A DNA stretch of 64,000 nucleotides from Pseudomonas anuradhapurensis (GTDB taxonomy: Bacteria; Pseudomonadota; Gammaproteobacteria; Pseudomonadales; Pseudomonadaceae), in assembly GCF_014269225.2 (NCBI RefSeq), contig NZ_CP077097.1:3111001-3175000 (forward strand), given 5' to 3'. A program made the position numbers and the translations under genes. Positions 62,918-64,000 of the stretch are shown here, piece after piece. Each line of letters starts with the position of its first letter. Position 1 is the stretch's first letter. The notes under the pieces were generated by a model that saw only the letters and a list, made by a program, of their open reading frames with translations, searched no databases and was not told the origin of the DNA.

Positions 62918-63772
62918 CTACAACCTAAACGATTGCCGCATCGCCCGCGCCAGCAAAGTCACGGCGGCATCCCCGCCCGATGCCGGGCTGCGCACGAACA
63001 GGATGTCGTGGTCGGGAATGGCCGGCAGGCCCTCGAGGATCTGCATACGCTCGGTGACCTTGGCCCGGTCGATCACACTGATGGCCAAGCCGGCCTCCAC
63101 ACAGGCTTTGACGGCCTGGTTGGAGTGGCTTTCAAGGATGATGCGCGAGCGGCGTCCCGAGGCCTTGAGTGATTCGACCATGGCCTCACGATAGGGGCAT
63201 TGCAAGGCATGGGCAGCCAGCGGCAACGGGTCGTGAAGTACCGCTGCTGCGTTCATCGGCCCGACCCAGACCGGCGTGGTCGACAGCAGTCGCTCGGCAT
63301 CGGGCCCGAGCGTGCCTTCAACCTGGGCGATGACCGCTGCCTGCAATTTGCCGCGCCGGACCAGCTCCCTCAGGGCATGGCTCGGCCCGGTCCTGAGTTC
63401 GAGCACCACATTCGGCCAGGCAGCGCTGAACATTGGCAAGATATCGCGAATCACATGGGCCGCGTATTCGTCAGGGACACCGAGCGTGATACGCCCGGCC
63501 AGATCCGGCCCGTGCAGCTCTGCCAGCACCTGATCGTGGGTGCGTAACAGCTCGGCGGTCGAATTCAGCAGCCGCCGGCCCAGGGCCGTCAACGATATGG
63601 ACTGGTTGTCGCGATTGAGCAACCTGCCGCCGGCGACGGTCTCCAGGCGTTGAATGTGAACGCTGACCGCCGCCGGGCTTTTATGCAGCTGCTCGGCCGC
63701 TGCGCTGAACTTGCCGATGCGCACCACGGCATGGAAGGTACGCAGGAGGTCGATATCGAGCGTGTTCGCCAT
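62918..63772 (-). CDS. LysR-family regulator
   Basis: A 284-residue LysR protein: helix-turn-helix FHAVVRIGKFSAAAEQLHKS and a complete effector domain (GRITLGVPDEYAAHVIRDI). It resembles the branch that regulates adjacent exporters. It is divergent from the EamA-type transporter at 63847, with a 74-bp gap containing AT-rich sequence. Confidence 0.9.
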   Translation of the reverse strand: MANTLDIDLLRTFHAVVRIGKFSAAAEQLHKSPAAVSVHIQRLETVAGGRLLNRDNQSISLTALGRRLLNSTAELLRTHDQVLAELHGPDLAGRITLGVPDEYAAHVIRDILPMFSAAWPNVVLELRTGPSHALRELVRRGKLQAAVIAQVEGTLGPDAERLLSTTPVWVGPMNAAAVLHDPLPLAAHALQCPYREAMVESLKASGRRSRIILESHSNQAVKACVEAGLAISVIDRAKVTERMQILEGLPAIPDHDILFVRSPASGGDAAVTLLARAMRQSFRL

Positions 63773-63846
63773 GATTCAATATCCGTAAAGAACTGCTGCA
63801 CATATTTTTGATTTATCAGATTAGCCCGATTTCGTAGTGTCGGGGT

Positions 63847-64000
63847 ATGAACCAGCACCTGCCGACCCCGCCCCCCACGCCGACCCGTCGCCCCTGGCAG
63901 CGGGCCTTGCCGCTGCCCTTGCTTGAAGCCGGGCTGCTGCTGACCTGGAGTTCCGGGTTCATCGGCGCACGGTTTTCCATCGATCATGCCCCCGCCCTGC
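63847..64000 (+). CDS. EamA/DMT-type transporter, first 51 codons
   Basis: The frame starts at the ATG at 63847 after GGGGT and leaves the window. It begins with a proline-rich cytoplasmic segment and then the first helix, LLEAGLLLTWSSGFIGARFS, whose WSSGF motif is characteristic of EamA-family drug/metabolite exporters. Divergent from the LysR gene, its probable regulator. Confidence 0.75.
   Translation, partial: MNQHLPTPPPTPTRRPWQRALPLPLLEAGLLLTWSSGFIGARFSIDHAPAL

Overview
The window is high-GC, densely coded DNA that looks like a chromosome segment from the Pseudomonas putida group. Supporting this are the fused two-domain dehydroshikimate dehydratase QuiC beside an MHS-family transporter, an L-DOPA-type decarboxylase with a LysR gene, REP-like palindromes typical of the group, DUF2790 and DUF2784 proteins, and an MvaT-type H-NS homologue. 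No rRNA, tRNA, CRISPR array, prophage or complete insertion sequence was seen.

Positions 1-33 kb are mostly ordinary core or metabolic genes. In order they are: the start of a UvrD-like helicase, pirin, an isochorismatase-like hydrolase, a three-gene type I secretion operon without a visible substrate gene, a PAS-GGDEF cyclase with a methyltransferase, quiC with its divergent transporter, ddc with LysR, a YebC/YeeN-like regulator, a LysR / OPA-type transporter / FAD oxidoreductase unit, tam, a GabP-like permease with a divergent MocR regulator, a WYL-type regulator, a GST, an MFS transporter with divergent LysR, a 5'-nucleotidase overlapping an SDR, an OPT transporter and a Nudix hydrolase.

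Positions 33.3-43.7 kb form a polymorphic-toxin island. One intact Rhs gene (1557 codons) ends in a nuclease-like tip and overlaps its immunity gene by one base. Downstream of it lies a graveyard of displaced tips, immunity genes and scrambled rhs fragments. These include a second allele of the same toxin/immunity pair with a one-base frameshift in the toxin, a deleted third immunity tail, a TreTu/TriTu-like remnant, a toxin tail with a beheaded immunity gene, and unidentified AT-rich genes. An MvaT-like gene with an altered DNA-contact loop lies at the upstream edge of the island. Next to it, a pair of secreted-protein genes is bracketed by imperfect inverted repeats of about 55 bp that resemble insertion-sequence ends.

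Positions 45-64 kb hold an aldose-epimerase-like secreted protein, a DUF1232 protein, and a 903-aa superfamily 1 helicase with a C-terminal DUF2726-type nuclease-like domain, which is a candidate defence gene. The rest is a run of small regulator/target pairs that look like redox or electrophile-stress modules: AraC with YcaC-like hydrolase, LysR with quinone reductase, AraC with an AhpD-like protein, and MocR facing GNAT / FMN reductase / AhpD-like genes. Three different AhpD-like CxxC proteins occur within 6.5 kb. The window ends in a LysR gene and the first 51 codons of an EamA-type transporter.
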